A stretch of DNA of 64,000 nt from Patiriisocius sp047731265 (GTDB lineage Bacteria; Bacteroidota; Bacteroidia; Flavobacteriales; Flavobacteriaceae). Every line of letters begins with the position of its first letter. Position 1 is the stretch's first letter. A model generated the notes under the pieces. That model did no database searches, was not told the DNA's origin, and worked only from the letters and a program-made list of their open reading frames with translations. The stretch lies in contig NZ_CP159835.1 of the NCBI RefSeq assembly GCF_047731265.1, forward strand, positions 1,550,001 to 1,614,000. Direction: 5' to 3'. The translations under genes and the position numbers were made by a program. Shown in pieces: positions 55,052-63,888 of this stretch.

Positions 55052-55297
55052 TTGAATCAAAAAAAAATACTTCTACTATTGTTATTTATGTTTCTCGCTA
55101 TATTCCCGGCAGAAGCACAGTGTGCCATGTGCCGTGCCGTTTTAGAAAGTGAAGAAAGTGGAGAAGCTGCTGAAGGGATCAATAACGGGATCTTGTATTT
55201 AATGGTATTCCCCTATTTACTGGTAGGTGGAATAGGATTTATGGTTTATCGCAGTCGTAAGAAAGATAAGGCGAAGGAACGTGAGCTGTTAGAATAA
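55052..55297 (+). CDS. Small membrane protein with a CAMC motif, unknown function
   Basis: An 81-aa protein: signal or anchor (MNQKKILLLLLFMFLAI, ending AEAQ), then CAMCRAVLESEESGE, a hydrophobic helix (about 48-68) and a highly charged tail. The start is TTG at 55052. The CxxC placed right after the signal cleavage site could bind copper or heme, or serve in thiol exchange. Gene context (SCO, DUF420) suggests an oxidase assembly role. It is too short for a confident family assignment. Confidence 0.7.
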   Translation: MNQKKILLLLLFMFLAIFPAEAQCAMCRAVLESEESGEAAEGINNGILYLMVFPYLLVGGIGFMVYRSRKKDKAKERELLE

Positions 55298-55764
55298 ATT
55301 ATTATTATAATGTACGATGTTTTCTTCGGAACTTTCGCCATCAATATTTTTTAAATCGAAAGTTATACATCCAATACCTTTTAACATACCGTCACTACTT
55401 TCATTTTTTTTTTGAACAATAAAGAAGTAATGGAATTACTTTGATTATCAATGTTTTTTCAGGTTACTTTCTTTTTCTAATTGACACCAACTCTAAAAAT
55501 ATGATGAGCAAATTTTTAGAGTTGTATAGAAATTAATTAACAAAGTTTTTTACGACAAGTTCCTTTTCTATAAAAATGCAAATAGGAATATATTAAAGCA
55601 CTACAATTTTTAACATTTTCTTCACACTTCATACTGTAACATTTCTCTTTATCTAAAGTCTTATACAAAAGACTTTTGACAAGCAAATACAAGCCAACTC
55701 TTAACAAGATTTTCACAGTGTAATCATCATATTCGGTGTTACTTTGTGTTACAATTTTAAATAA
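55298..55764. other. 467-bp A/T-rich intergenic region before the exporter operon
   Basis: No gene is seen. It holds an inverted repeat AACTCTAAAAAT / ATTTTTAGAGTT (55489-55523, 11-nt loop) and a hairpin AAAGTCTT-ATACAA-AAGACTTT (55655-55676). A promoter-like TTACTTTG (55739-55746) has one mismatch to TAnnTTTG and lies 18 bp before the ABC ATPase gene. Confidence 0.4.
55489..55523. repeat. 12-bp inverted repeat in the region before the exporter operon
   Basis: AACTCTAAAAAT and ATTTTTAGAGTT are perfect reverse complements separated by 11 nt. No U tract follows, so an operator or mRNA hairpin is as likely as a terminator. Confidence 0.5.
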
Positions 55765-56487
55765 ATGATTGAAATCAGCGATTTACATAAGTCCTATCAA
55801 ATGGGGAATAATTCACTCCATGTGTTAAAAGGGATAAATTTTAAAGTTAAGGAAGGAGAAATGGTTTCTATTATGGGGTCTTCTGGCTCTGGTAAATCTA
55901 CTTTATTAAACATTTTAGGAATGTTAGATGAGGCAGACGAGGGTAGTTATACCTTAGATGGAACTCCAATCAAAAACTTAAATGAAAAAGTTGCTGCACG
56001 TTATCGCAATAAATTTTTAGGCTTTGTTTTTCAATCTTTTAATTTGATAAATTACAAATCTGCATTGGATAATGTGGCAATGCCATTATACTATCAAGGC
56101 ACAAAACGTGCAGAACGTACTGAAAAAGCAATGCATTATCTAGAAAAAGTAGGATTAGCCCAATGGGCAACGCACCTTCCTAGCGAACTTTCTGGAGGTC
56201 AAAAACAACGTGTTGCTATAGCACGTGCGCTTGCGAGTGATCCAAAAGTATTACTAGCAGATGAGCCCACCGGAGCACTCGACACCACTACGTCTTATGA
56301 GGTAATGGAACTCATCCAACAAATCAACGACGAAGGAAAAACCATTTTACTAGTAACGCACGAAGATGATATTGCACACATGACCAAGCGTATTGTAAAC
56401 CTCAAAGATGGTGTAATAATTGATGACTCAATCGTATCTCAGGTTAGTGCAGACGAAGCGCGAAAAAAAGCAACGGCGCATGTTTGA
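55765..56487 (+). CDS. ABC transporter ATP-binding protein (MacB/LolD-like)
   Basis: A 240-aa ABC ATPase with Walker A GSSGSGKST, Q-loop FVFQSFNLI, signature LSGGQKQRVAIARAL, Walker B VLLADEPTGALD and switch His in LVTHEDD. It belongs to the MacB/LolD type that partners with FtsX-like permeases. Its stop overlaps the next start by 8 bp, so ATPase and permease translation are coupled. It is the first gene of a seven-gene run ending at tsaB. Confidence 0.95.
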   Translation: MIEISDLHKSYQMGNNSLHVLKGINFKVKEGEMVSIMGSSGSGKSTLLNILGMLDEADEGSYTLDGTPIKNLNEKVAARYRNKFLGFVFQSFNLINYKSALDNVAMPLYYQGTKRAERTEKAMHYLEKVGLAQWATHLPSELSGGQKQRVAIARALASDPKVLLADEPTGALDTTTSYEVMELIQQINDEGKTILLVTHEDDIAHMTKRIVNLKDGVIIDDSIVSQVSADEARKKATAHV

Positions 56488-57724
56488 TATTGAACGCTGG
56501 CAGGAAATATTTGAAACCATTGGAAAAAACAAACTCCGTACTCTTTTAACGGGACTTTCAGTTGCTTCTGGTATTTTCATTCTTGTAATTCTTTTGGGTT
56601 TTAGTAGTGGCATTCAAAAAGGAGTAAAATCTCAGTTTGAACAAGATGCTGCCAACCGCGTTTCAGTAAGAACAAGGACTACTACAAAAAGCTATAAAGG
56701 ATTAAATCCCGGTCGCTATATACAGTTAAGAAATGCCGATTTTACCGAAATAAATAACAAATACGAAAACGAGCTCGAATACAAAACGGCCATATACAAT
56801 ATTTGGGGGAGCCAAGTAACCTATAATGGTGAGACCGGTAATTATCGTTTAGAGGGCGCAAGTCCCGATCAGCAATGGATAGAAAATGCCAGCTTAGTGC
56901 AAGGACGTTTTTTAAGCCAAGATGATATGGAGGAAACGCGAAAAGTCGCTATTATTGGCAACATCATTAAAAAAGACTTGTTTAAAGGTAAAGATCCTAT
57001 TGGCGAAATCATATCTATTTTTGGGGTCAACTTTAAAGTAGTAGGTGTGTATTCAGATCCAGGTGGAGATAGAGAAGAGGGGCGCGTCTTTGTCCCACTT
57101 CCAACATCTCAGATTGCATTTAACGGTGGAGATAGAGTAAGGTCCTTAGCATACACAGTAAAAATGAGTGATGATTTTGACGAAGCAGTAGCAATGTCTG
57201 TGGCTTTATCAGAAAATATGGAGCAACATATTAAGGCAAAGTACTCCGTACATCCTGAAGACCGCAGTGCAGTGCGCGTCAGCAATACGCTAGAAGAAGC
57301 AAAAAAAATCTATAGCCTGATTGCCGTTATTCGCAACGTATTTTGGTTTATAGGTATTTTCACAATTATTGCAGGTGTTGTTGGGGTGAGTAATATTATG
57401 CTCATTATTGTAAAAGAGCGCACAAAAGAAATAGGAATTAGAAAGGCAATTGGCGCACTGCCTTCATCCATTGTAGCATTAATTTTACAAGAAGCAATTT
57501 TCATTACCGCAGTTGCAGGATTTATAGGCTTGTTTTTAGGTGTTGGCTTATTGCAAATCATAAGTCCTATGGTAGACAATGATTTCATTAAATCACCACA
57601 AGTAGATTTTAACACGGCAATCACGACCGTATTTATTTTAATTGCTGCAGGAGCACTGGCGGGATATATTCCTGCAAGACGTGCAGCACGAATCAAACCA
57701 ATTGATGCATTGAGAGACGCCTAG
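56480..57724 (+). CDS. MacB-type ABC permease 1
   Basis: A 414-aa permease: N-terminal helix (about 20-42), a large periplasmic MacB_PCD domain (about 45-270, with IIGNIIKKDLFKGKDPIGE) and three C-terminal FtsX helices (about 285-310, 335-360, 380-400), ending PARRAARIKPIDALRDA. ATG 56480 is chosen over the longer frame from 56420, which lies inside the ATPase gene. The overlap suggests stoichiometric expression with the ATPase. Confidence 0.93.
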   Translation: MFDIERWQEIFETIGKNKLRTLLTGLSVASGIFILVILLGFSSGIQKGVKSQFEQDAANRVSVRTRTTTKSYKGLNPGRYIQLRNADFTEINNKYENELEYKTAIYNIWGSQVTYNGETGNYRLEGASPDQQWIENASLVQGRFLSQDDMEETRKVAIIGNIIKKDLFKGKDPIGEIISIFGVNFKVVGVYSDPGGDREEGRVFVPLPTSQIAFNGGDRVRSLAYTVKMSDDFDEAVAMSVALSENMEQHIKAKYSVHPEDRSAVRVSNTLEEAKKIYSLIAVIRNVFWFIGIFTIIAGVVGVSNIMLIIVKERTKEIGIRKAIGALPSSIVALILQEAIFITAVAGFIGLFLGVGLLQIISPMVDNDFIKSPQVDFNTAITTVFILIAAGALAGYIPARRAARIKPIDALRDA

Positions 57725-57840
57725 TGAAAATAGCAAGTTTTAATAAGGTCAAATCACGAAAAAGTAATTTAGACGTCGATAAATTTATAAGAAATAAAAG
57801 TCAAACTTTAGAATACAACATAAGAAGAAACAATTTTTAA

Positions 57841-57882
57841 ACCACAAACCACAAACCACAAACCACAAACCACAAACCACAA
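57841..57882 (+). repeat. Six perfect ACCACAA heptamers touching a start codon
   Basis: ACCACAA is repeated six times without error; the ATG of permease 2 follows one base later (57884). A/T-rich sequence without obvious genes surrounds it. Perfect short tandem repeats of this kind are prone to slippage. Confidence 0.95.
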
Positions 57883-57883
57883 A

Positions 57884-59146
57884 ATGTTTAAAAAAGACCG
57901 CTGGATAGAAATTATTGAGGTGTTTAATGCCAATCCGTTTAGAACGTTTCTAACGGCTTTTGGTGTTTTTTGGGGTATTTTTATTTTAGTGGTATTACTT
58001 GCCTTAACTACTGGATTGCGAAATGGGGTGAGTAAGGATTTTGGAGATTTTGCTACAAATTCTATGTTTATGTGGGGTCAGAGTACTTCAAAACCTTATA
58101 AAGGATTGCCAAAAGGACGAAGAGTTCAATTTAAATTGGAAGATGCGGCGGTATTAAAGGATAAAATTCCAGAGTTAAAATTTGTATCGCCCAAGGGGCA
58201 GTTAGGAGGATATAATGGAGCTAATAATGTAACCCGAAATGAAAAAACGGGAGCATTCACCGTGAGTGGTGATTATCCTGAGTTTATTGAACAACAACCT
58301 ATGGATATTACCGCAGGACGGTTTATTAGTTACTCAGATATTAATGCCAAACGCAAAGGGGTTGTAATTGGTGACGGTGTTGTTTCTAGTCTATTTAATT
58401 TAGGAGAAGATCCTATTGGAGATTATATAAAAATTAACGGCGTTAACTTTATGATTATTGGCACTTTTAACTCTCCAAGTACTGGCGGAGGTGATGCTGA
58501 AGAAGACGCAAATACTATTTATGTTCCGTTCACAACGTTTAACCAAGTATTTAATAGAGCCGATAATGTAGGCTGGTTTGCCATAACTGCGCACGACGGT
58601 TCTAGTATCACAAATTTGAAGCCACGAATTCTCGAAATAATGAGAGATCAGCGAACTATTGACCCTACAGATCAACGTGCCATAGGTAATTTTGACAGGT
58701 CAGAAGCCTTTGGACGTATTACAGGATTGTTTGACATATTAAAATTCGTAGGTTTCTTTGTAGGAGGATTAATTCTTGCTTCGGGAATGGTTGGAATTAT
58801 TAATATCTTATTGATTTCAGTAAAAGAAAGAACAAATGAAATAGGAGTCCGCCGTGCATTGGGTGCAACTCCTTGGAATATCAAAGGACAAATTATTCAG
58901 GAAGCGTTAACCCTAACTGTTATAAGCGGAATGACGGGCATTGCAGCTGGAGCGGGTGTAATTTGGATTATGAATTATGCACTTTTACAAAGTGGTCCAG
59001 TAGACAATTTTGCAAATCCTTCTGTTAATATTATCGTGGTGGTAATCGCACTTTCTATTTTAATTATTTCAGGAATTACTGCTGGTTTAATACCAGCAGC
59101 GAGAGCAACACAAATGAAACCTGTGGATGCACTAAGAACAGATTAA
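57884..59146 (+). CDS. MacB-type ABC permease 2
   Basis: A 420-aa paralogue of permease 1 with the same plan: helix about 18-40, MacB_PCD domain (SGDYPEFIEQQPMDITAGRF, VVIGDGVVSSLFNLGEDPIG) and three FtsX helices, ending PAARATQMKPVDALRTD. The shared ends and motifs show tandem duplication followed by divergence. The two permeases could form a heterodimer on one ATPase. Its 5' leader is the ACCACAA repeat, unlike the tightly coupled permease 1. Confidence 0.93.
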   Translation: MFKKDRWIEIIEVFNANPFRTFLTAFGVFWGIFILVVLLALTTGLRNGVSKDFGDFATNSMFMWGQSTSKPYKGLPKGRRVQFKLEDAAVLKDKIPELKFVSPKGQLGGYNGANNVTRNEKTGAFTVSGDYPEFIEQQPMDITAGRFISYSDINAKRKGVVIGDGVVSSLFNLGEDPIGDYIKINGVNFMIIGTFNSPSTGGGDAEEDANTIYVPFTTFNQVFNRADNVGWFAITAHDGSSITNLKPRILEIMRDQRTIDPTDQRAIGNFDRSEAFGRITGLFDILKFVGFFVGGLILASGMVGIINILLISVKERTNEIGVRRALGATPWNIKGQIIQEALTLTVISGMTGIAAGAGVIWIMNYALLQSGPVDNFANPSVNIIVVVIALSILIISGITAGLIPAARATQMKPVDALRTD

Positions 59147-59182
59147 ACAAACAAACAACAATAAACTATCCAATTAAAAATT

Positions 59183-60337
59183 ATGAAACGGACAGGAACC
59201 ATTATTACGCTTATTATTATTTTAGTATGCTTTTGCATTGGGATTTGGTATATCTATTCAAAAGATAAAAAAGATCCAGTAGTATACGAAACCGAAACTC
59301 CTAGCAAACAAACCATTGTAAAGAAAACGGTGGCAACAGGAAGTATTGTGCCTAAAGAAGAGGTTTTAATAAAACCAAATATTTCTGGAATTGTGGATGA
59401 AATATTTGTGGTTGCAGGAGATGTTATTAACAGTGGAGATCTTATAGCAAAGCTTAAAGTAGTGCCTAATGTGAACTCTTTAAACTCTGCAAAAATTAAT
59501 ATCAACGCGTTAAAAATACAAGTGGAGACAGCAAGGCTTGCTCTTGAAAACCAAAAAAACATCTATAACCGTCAAAAAGACCTATTTGATAAAGGAGTAA
59601 TTTCTGCAAATGAATTTGATAATGCACAGCTCACCTTCAATCAGTCTCAACAACGATTTTCGCAAGAAAAAGTAAATCTTAAAGGAGCCAGGCAAACTTT
59701 TGACATTGTAAAAACAGGGACTACTGAGGGTTTAGGTGCTGCAACAATTACTGAAATAAGAGCAACTGTTTCTGGAATGGTACTCGATGTTCCTGTAAAA
59801 GTAGGAAATCAAGTTATTGAGGCTAATAATTTTAATGAAGGGACTACCATTGCAGCCATTGCAGATGTAGAAAAAATGATTTTTGAAGGAAAAGTAGACG
59901 AAAGTGAAGTGGGGAAAATCACTGAAGATCTTCCGTTAGAAATAACGGTTGGAGCAATAGAAAATAAAAAATTTGATGCGGTTTTGGATTATATAGCACC
60001 AAAGGGCGTAAGTGAAAATGGAGCCATACAATTCGAAATAAAAGGTACGCTTGCAAAAAAAGACACAACTTTTATTAGAGCAGGTTTGAGTGCAAATGCA
60101 TCTATTATACTTGCAAAGGCAGAAGATGTGCTTTCAATAAAAGAAGCGTTGGTTCAGTATGATCCAGAAACAAAAAAACCTTTTGTGGAAGTTTCTGTTG
60201 GAGATCAACAGTTTGAGAGGAAGGATGTGGAGTTAGGAATAAGTGATGGTATCAATGTCGAGATTATTAGCGGCTTGGGAGAAGGAGAAGAGATCAAGGT
60301 CTGGAACCAATTAAAAGCAGTAGGTTCTGACAGATAA
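59183..60337 (+). CDS. Periplasmic adaptor (HlyD/MacA family) 1
   Basis: A 384-aa membrane-fusion protein: N-terminal anchor (about 7-25), lipoyl-like half motif (KPNISGIVDEIFVVAGDVIN), coiled-coil hairpin (about 100-170), second lipoyl half (ATVSGMVLDVPVKVGNQVIE), beta-barrel and membrane-proximal domains. Adaptors join inner-membrane permease and TolC. It follows permease 2 by 36 bp. A second adaptor lies after the TolC gene. Confidence 0.92.
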   Translation: MKRTGTIITLIIILVCFCIGIWYIYSKDKKDPVVYETETPSKQTIVKKTVATGSIVPKEEVLIKPNISGIVDEIFVVAGDVINSGDLIAKLKVVPNVNSLNSAKININALKIQVETARLALENQKNIYNRQKDLFDKGVISANEFDNAQLTFNQSQQRFSQEKVNLKGARQTFDIVKTGTTEGLGAATITEIRATVSGMVLDVPVKVGNQVIEANNFNEGTTIAAIADVEKMIFEGKVDESEVGKITEDLPLEITVGAIENKKFDAVLDYIAPKGVSENGAIQFEIKGTLAKKDTTFIRAGLSANASIILAKAEDVLSIKEALVQYDPETKKPFVEVSVGDQQFERKDVELGISDGINVEIISGLGEGEEIKVWNQLKAVGSDR

Positions 60338-60419
60338 TCTTATTAATTTCTAAAGAATTCAATTTATATCTGTAACACTTTCGGAACTCGAAGGACTTAC
60401 TAACAACTACAAGCCAATT

Positions 60420-61865
60420 ATGAGAACATTAGGAATACTATTCTTATTATTTATTACAACGACTTCAGTTTTTGCACAACAGAAACAATGGACTTTGCGC
60501 GAATGCGTGCAATATGCTCTGGATAATAATATTTCAATAAGACAAAGCGAGTTAGATGTGGAAGCTACTGATATTGAAAAAATGACTGCGATAGGTGCAT
60601 TCATTCCCACTGTAAATGCATCTTCGAATATCTCTGAAAATACCGGACTAAGTTTTAACCCGGTAACAAACAATGCACAAACCACTACATTTCTTTCTTC
60701 GTCGGGGAGAATTAATTTAGGGTATACACTGTTTGATGGGTTACAAAATTTTCGCAATATACAGCGTGCAGAATTATCGCAACTAGCAAGCCAGTATCGA
60801 TTAAGTAAAATGAAAGACGACATTTCATTGTTTGTGGCGAATGGATATTTGCAGGTGCTTTTAAATAAGGCAAACTTAGACGCAATACAAACTCAAAATG
60901 CAGTTACTTTAGAGCAAATTATAAGAACTAATCAATTGGTAGAAGGAGGGCAATTACCCCGTGGTGATCTACTCGAAATTCAAGCAACAGATGCAACGGA
61001 AAAGCAGCGTATAGCGGTTGCTGAAAACGCCGTGCAAATCTCTTTAATTAGCCTTGCACAACTTTTGTTAATCAAGGATTATGAAAACTTTGATATTGTT
61101 GATGAAGGATATGAATTGGTTCAAAATGAAGTGGCATTAAAAACTGCTGATGAAATTATCGAGTCGGCTAAACAAAATCGCTCAGAGGTAAAAATTGCAG
61201 AAAAAAATGTGGAGCTAGCTTTAAAAGACCTGCAAATAGCAAAAGGTGGTTATTATCCAACGGTATCGGCATTTTTTGGTTATGATACAAGATTTACAAA
61301 TGCATCTTCTTTTACACAAGTAATAGATCCAAATAATCCCTTTAGTACGCAACAAGTGGGTGTTGTTGAAGAAACAGGACAAACGGTTGTAGGACAATTC
61401 CCTAACACTATAAGTCAACTTCTTCAGCCAGATCCGTTTTTTAACCAGTTGTATCAAAACGATGGTATTGCGTATGGTTTACAAGTGAATATTCCAATTT
61501 TAAATGGCTTTCAAACAAAAGCAAATGTAAGGCGAAATAAGATTAATGTTCAGCGCAGTGAATTTCAGTTAGAGCAAGCAAAGCTTGATTTAGAATCAAA
61601 TGTGTATCAAGCATATTTAGACGCTGAGGGATCGAAAAAAGCGTATGAAGCAGCCGAGAAATCTTATGAATCTCAAGAATTGGCATATCAATATGCAAAA
61701 GACCGATATGATGTGGGTAGAACCAATGCCTTTGATTTTAGTCAATCGAAACTGAGATACGATAATGCGCGTATAGAACTGAATAGAAGTAAATACGACT
61801 ACATCTTTAAGGTAAAAGTTCTGGAACTATACTTTGGAATCCCAGCAACCGAATTAAAATTTTAA
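60420..61865 (+). CDS. TolC family outer-membrane efflux protein
   Basis: A 481-aa protein with a signal peptide (ending TTTSVFAQQ) and the internally duplicated TolC plan: two long coiled-coil halves, with QWTLRECVQYALDNNISIRQ at the start of repeat 1 and ESAKQNRSEVKIAEKNVEL opening repeat 2. A long Asn/Gln/Phe-rich segment (about 295-350) replaces part of the second barrel. It is the outer-membrane duct for the ABC exporter in this cluster. Confidence 0.93.
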   Translation: MRTLGILFLLFITTTSVFAQQKQWTLRECVQYALDNNISIRQSELDVEATDIEKMTAIGAFIPTVNASSNISENTGLSFNPVTNNAQTTTFLSSSGRINLGYTLFDGLQNFRNIQRAELSQLASQYRLSKMKDDISLFVANGYLQVLLNKANLDAIQTQNAVTLEQIIRTNQLVEGGQLPRGDLLEIQATDATEKQRIAVAENAVQISLISLAQLLLIKDYENFDIVDEGYELVQNEVALKTADEIIESAKQNRSEVKIAEKNVELALKDLQIAKGGYYPTVSAFFGYDTRFTNASSFTQVIDPNNPFSTQQVGVVEETGQTVVGQFPNTISQLLQPDPFFNQLYQNDGIAYGLQVNIPILNGFQTKANVRRNKINVQRSEFQLEQAKLDLESNVYQAYLDAEGSKKAYEAAEKSYESQELAYQYAKDRYDVGRTNAFDFSQSKLRYDNARIELNRSKYDYIFKVKVLELYFGIPATELKF

Positions 61866-61867
61866 TC

Positions 61868-63157
61868 ATGCGAAAAAAGACACTTTATTGGATCTTAGGA
61901 ATTACAATTGTTTTAATACTAGTATTACTAGGATTGAGCAAAACCGGTGTTATTGGCAGTCAAAAGAAAGGTAAAGAAGTTGAGGTTGCCAAGATTGTGC
62001 CCATAAATATTGTTGAAATGGTAGCAGCAACGGGTAAAATACAACCTGAGGTAGAAGTCTCTCTATCTTCTGAGGTTTCAGGAGAAATTATTGATCTTCC
62101 TATAAAAGAAGGACAGCAAATAACTAAAGGGGAGTTGCTGGTTAAAATCAACCCAGATTTAATTCAAGCAGCCGTAAGCCAAAGTCAAGCAGGATTACAA
62201 AATGTAAGAGCACAGTTGTCTCAAGCTGAGGCAGGGGAGCGTAATGCGCATGCAAATTATGACAGGAACAAATCTTTATTTGAAAAAGGAGTAATTTCTA
62301 AAGCAGAATGGGATGGTAGTATAGCAGATTTTGAGAGTGCACAAGCCAACGTCAAATCTGCGTATTACAGCGTGCAAAGTGCCGCGGCAAATGTGAAACA
62401 GTCTCGTGATAACTTATCGCGTACGGCAATTTATGCTCCAATGTCTGGAACAATTTCTAGGCTTGATGTAGAGCTGGGCGAACGGGTAGTTGGCACAGCA
62501 CAAATGGCAGGTACCGAAATTGTTAGTGTAGCAGATTTAAAAAACATGGAAGTTGAGGTAGATGTTAATGAAAATGACATCGTAAAGGTGGCGGTTGGAG
62601 ACAGTACCTTAGTGGAAGTGGATGCCTATTTAAAAAGAGAATTTAAGGGCGTTGTTACTGAAATTGCAAACTCTGCACAAACAGCACTTTCTGCAGATCA
62701 AGTGACTAATTTTAAAGTAAAGGTGCGAATTGTACCAGAATCTTATGCAGATTTAACTGAAGGGAAATTAGAAAGTTTTTCACCATTTCGTCCCGGAATG
62801 ACGGCAACTGTTGATATTATCACCAATAGAAGAAACAACATTGTGGGAATTCCTATTAGTGCGGTTGTGATAAAAACAGACACGACCTGTACTAAGAAGA
62901 AGTTGAAAAAAGATAAGAAAATTAAATCTGCAATAGAAGAAAAGTATGAAGTTGTCTTCGTAAAAGATGGTGACAAGGCAAAGATAAGAGTTATTAAAAC
63001 GGGCATACAAGACGATAGTAATATTGAAATCATTTTTGGCTTAGCAGAAGGAGACGAAGTAATAACTGGACCCTACAATACCGTTACAAAGTTGTTAGAT
63101 TGTGGTGATATGATTGTTGTTCAAGACGATTCTGAAGCTGAAGAAACTAAAGATTAA
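61868..63157 (+). CDS. Periplasmic adaptor (HlyD/MacA family) 2
   Basis: A 429-aa membrane-fusion protein paralogous to adaptor 1: N-terminal anchor (about 6-25), lipoyl halves (SSEVSGEIIDLPIKEGQQI; APMSGTISRLDVELGERV), longer coiled coil (about 95-185), and a C-terminal domain with a Lys-rich insertion (CTKKKLKKDKKIKS, about 340-353). It starts 2 bp after tolC. Adaptor 1 and 2 may pair with permease 2 and 1, or form mixed hexamers; the sequence cannot decide. Confidence 0.92.
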   Translation: MRKKTLYWILGITIVLILVLLGLSKTGVIGSQKKGKEVEVAKIVPINIVEMVAATGKIQPEVEVSLSSEVSGEIIDLPIKEGQQITKGELLVKINPDLIQAAVSQSQAGLQNVRAQLSQAEAGERNAHANYDRNKSLFEKGVISKAEWDGSIADFESAQANVKSAYYSVQSAAANVKQSRDNLSRTAIYAPMSGTISRLDVELGERVVGTAQMAGTEIVSVADLKNMEVEVDVNENDIVKVAVGDSTLVEVDAYLKREFKGVVTEIANSAQTALSADQVTNFKVKVRIVPESYADLTEGKLESFSPFRPGMTATVDIITNRRNNIVGIPISAVVIKTDTTCTKKKLKKDKKIKSAIEEKYEVVFVKDGDKAKIRVIKTGIQDDSNIEIIFGLAEGDEVITGPYNTVTKLLDCGDMIVVQDDSEAEETKD

Positions 63158-63163
63158 TTTCTT

Positions 63164-63844
63164 ATGGCTACCTTACTCTGTATCGAAACAGCTACTACTA
63201 ATTGTTCTGTAGCTATCGCCATAAACGGTGTCGTCGTTGCCCTCAAAGAAGACAATCCTAAGAATCAAGAAGGAAAGAAGTTTTCTCATGCTGAGAAATT
63301 ACACCGTTATATTATTGAAGTACTCAGTATTGCTAAAATATCTAAAAACGAATTAGAAGGCGTAGCGGTAAGTAAAGGCCCGGGTTCTTATACAGGGCTT
63401 CGTATTGGAGTTTCGGCAGCAAAAGGCATTTGTTTTGCTTTAGACATCCCTTTAGTTTCTATTCCTACACTTTCGGTTTTAGCTACTCAAGTTTCAGATA
63501 AGACTGCGATTATTCCTATGTTAGATGCTCGCAGGATGGAAGTGTACTCCGCAGTATTTAATTCAGCAAAAGAACAAGTAAGGTCTACGGAAGCACAAAT
63601 TCTAGAAAGCACCTCTTTTGATAATTATTTAGAAGAGGGTAAGGTTACTTTTATTGGTGACGGTGTGGAGAAATTTAAAACGATCTGCAATCACCCTAAC
63701 GCGCTATTTATTGAAGATGCATTACCTTCGGCTAATGACATCGCGGTACTTGCTGAAGCCAAATACAAAAAGAGCGACACTGAAGATGTTGCGTATTTTG
63801 AACCGTATTACCTAAAAGATTTTATGACGTTTAAAAAACAATAA
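63164..63844 (+). CDS. tsaB: tRNA threonylcarbamoyladenosine biosynthesis protein TsaB
   Basis: A 226-aa ASKHA-fold protein: LLCIETATTNCSVAI at the N-terminus, HAEKLHRYI, and VSKGPGSYTGLRIGVSAAKG, the signature of the TsaB (YeaZ) family. It works with TsaD and TsaE to add the threonylcarbamoyl group to A37 of ANN-decoding tRNAs. It follows adaptor 2 by 6 bp, although no functional link with export is known. Confidence 0.95.
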   Translation: MATLLCIETATTNCSVAIAINGVVVALKEDNPKNQEGKKFSHAEKLHRYIIEVLSIAKISKNELEGVAVSKGPGSYTGLRIGVSAAKGICFALDIPLVSIPTLSVLATQVSDKTAIIPMLDARRMEVYSAVFNSAKEQVRSTEAQILESTSFDNYLEEGKVTFIGDGVEKFKTICNHPNALFIEDALPSANDIAVLAEAKYKKSDTEDVAYFEPYYLKDFMTFKKQ

Positions 63845-63888
63845 CTTTTGTTGTTCTCATCATAAGTTTTTTATTTTAAGCTACTGTC

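Noticed and set aside
57841..57882. Tandem ACCACAA array as a CRISPR array
   Set aside because: Units are 7 bp with no spacers and no cas genes are present.
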